Origin: Pelargonium nanum
Taxonomy: Eukaryota; Streptophyta; Magnoliopsida; Geraniales; Geraniaceae
Length of the DNA: 62,584 bases
Assembly (NCBI GenBank): GCA_036897485.1
Contig: JAYMTF010000053.1
Coordinates: forward strand, 1 to 62,584
Direction: 5' to 3'
In this document: one piece after another, positions 62,166 through 62,584 of the stretch
How the letters are laid out: each line of letters opens with the position of its first letter
Numbering within the stretch: position 1 is the first letter of the stretch
Position numbers and translations under genes: made by a program
The notes under the pieces: generated by a model
Databases searched by the model: none
What the model was told of the DNA's origin: nothing
What the model saw: only the letters and a program-made list of their open reading frames with translations

Positions 62166-62449
62166 CTGGGTTAGCAATAATATTTACATACTAATTATAC
62201 TTTAGAAACCCATAGACTCTCAAAATTTAATATAAACCAGTAAAAAGGGATTGTAAGAAGAGCAAAAGTCTAGATCAATTAGTTTTCCTAGGAAATAAGA
62301 TTAACAACAAGGGAATTTATTTAATACAAGGGTTTCCTCTTGAGTATCTAAAAGAAAAGATATGCCATTTTTTTATTTATGTCTGGGATAAAACTGATAG
62401 ATAAGTACTCTGCTCTTCCAACGGAGGAAACCCAGGAGGGTCTCTTAAG

Positions 62450-62584
62450 AAGAGTTCTCCTGCCCATGAATGTATAGAATGTAATAAATTGCGCATTTTA
62501 TAGAGGTTGGGAATTGGTTTCGCCCGAAGCATCATAAGGAGGATTGCCCATGACTCGCTTCTGGGTTAGTTGCACAGAGCACTC
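62450..62584 (+). rRNA. rrn18: Small-subunit (18S-type mitochondrial) rRNA, 3'-domain fragment
   Basis: GGGAATTGGTTTCGCCCGAA and the next five bases (GCATC), at 62508-62532, equal the plant mitochondrial 18S sequence just after the decoding region, as I remember it. The following ~50 bases continue with CCCATGACT, TTCTG and GCACA blocks in the same order. Before it, ATGAATGTATAGAATG...GCGC (62467-62493) resembles ATGAAGTTGGAATCGC...AATCGC, with about 70 bases of the expected sequence then missing. No earlier part of the gene is seen upstream, where tRNA-like loci sit instead. The window ends inside this fragment. Confidence 0.7.

Noticed and set aside
1..62584. CRISPR arrays, insertion sequences and phage modules
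   Set aside because: No regularly spaced direct repeats, no transposase-sized frames and no terminal inverted repeats of useful length were seen on either strand.

Overview
What the window suggests. This is an AT-rich stretch (about one third GC, judged by eye) with no reading frame longer than about 104 codons on either strand in 62.6 kb, which is roughly what chance gives at this composition. It carries organelle-type RNA genes. Two tRNAs are intact, Asp(GUC) at 1240 and elongator Met(CAU) at 36990, and both are of plant/algal organelle type. tRNA-Ser(GCU) at 32528-32621 resembles the streptophyte mitochondrial gene. The last ~80 bases match, from memory, the 3' domain of plant-type mitochondrial 18S rRNA, with 25 consecutive bases the same. 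About 37.4-37.9 kb holds a badly eroded or non-standard cox1. My best reading is mitochondrial or mitochondrion-derived DNA of a green-lineage (streptophyte-like) organism whose genes are broken up, heavily divergent, or unreadable without RNA processing.

Layout. tRNA or tRNA-like loci are scattered on both strands at about one per 2 kb: near 1.2, 3.4, 4.5, 8.4, 13.2, 17.3, 18.5, 22.3, 25.4, 25.6, 26.4, 28.4, 32.5, 33.5, 35.3, 37.0, 38.9, 43.0, 45.4, 48.2, 49.5, 52.5, 57.6, 59.5, 60.8, 61.2 and 62.0 kb. Most keep a convincing T-arm, and often the D-arm GAGC, but have poor acceptor or anticodon stems. From 40.6 to 47.9 kb there is a family of degenerate purine/pyrimidine-asymmetric repeats. 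On the minus strand these read as Lys/Thr/Ala-rich peptide, the best copy being a 73-codon open frame. Two TAG/TAT-rich low-complexity tracts lie at 33.1-33.3 and 43.3-43.5 kb. A GC-rich hairpin followed by a T run lies at 35.07 kb. The remaining kilobases show nothing I can identify.

Main observation. A 15-18 base motif, consensus RAATCACTTANATAGAA, recurs at least 14 times. Every one of these copies lies 105-180 bases upstream of a tRNA T-arm and on the same strand as the tRNA. It looks like a shared tRNA promoter or processing element. The two best-preserved tRNAs (Asp and Met) lack it, while most degenerate ones have it. With the fragmentary cox1 and rRNA, this points either to an organelle genome whose transcripts are extensively edited or assembled from pieces, or to organelle DNA that has decayed. 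A third possibility, that the sequence has been artificially altered, cannot be excluded from the sequence alone.

Limits. All comparisons are from memory and manual alignment. The cox1 and degenerate tRNA calls in particular need a profile search.
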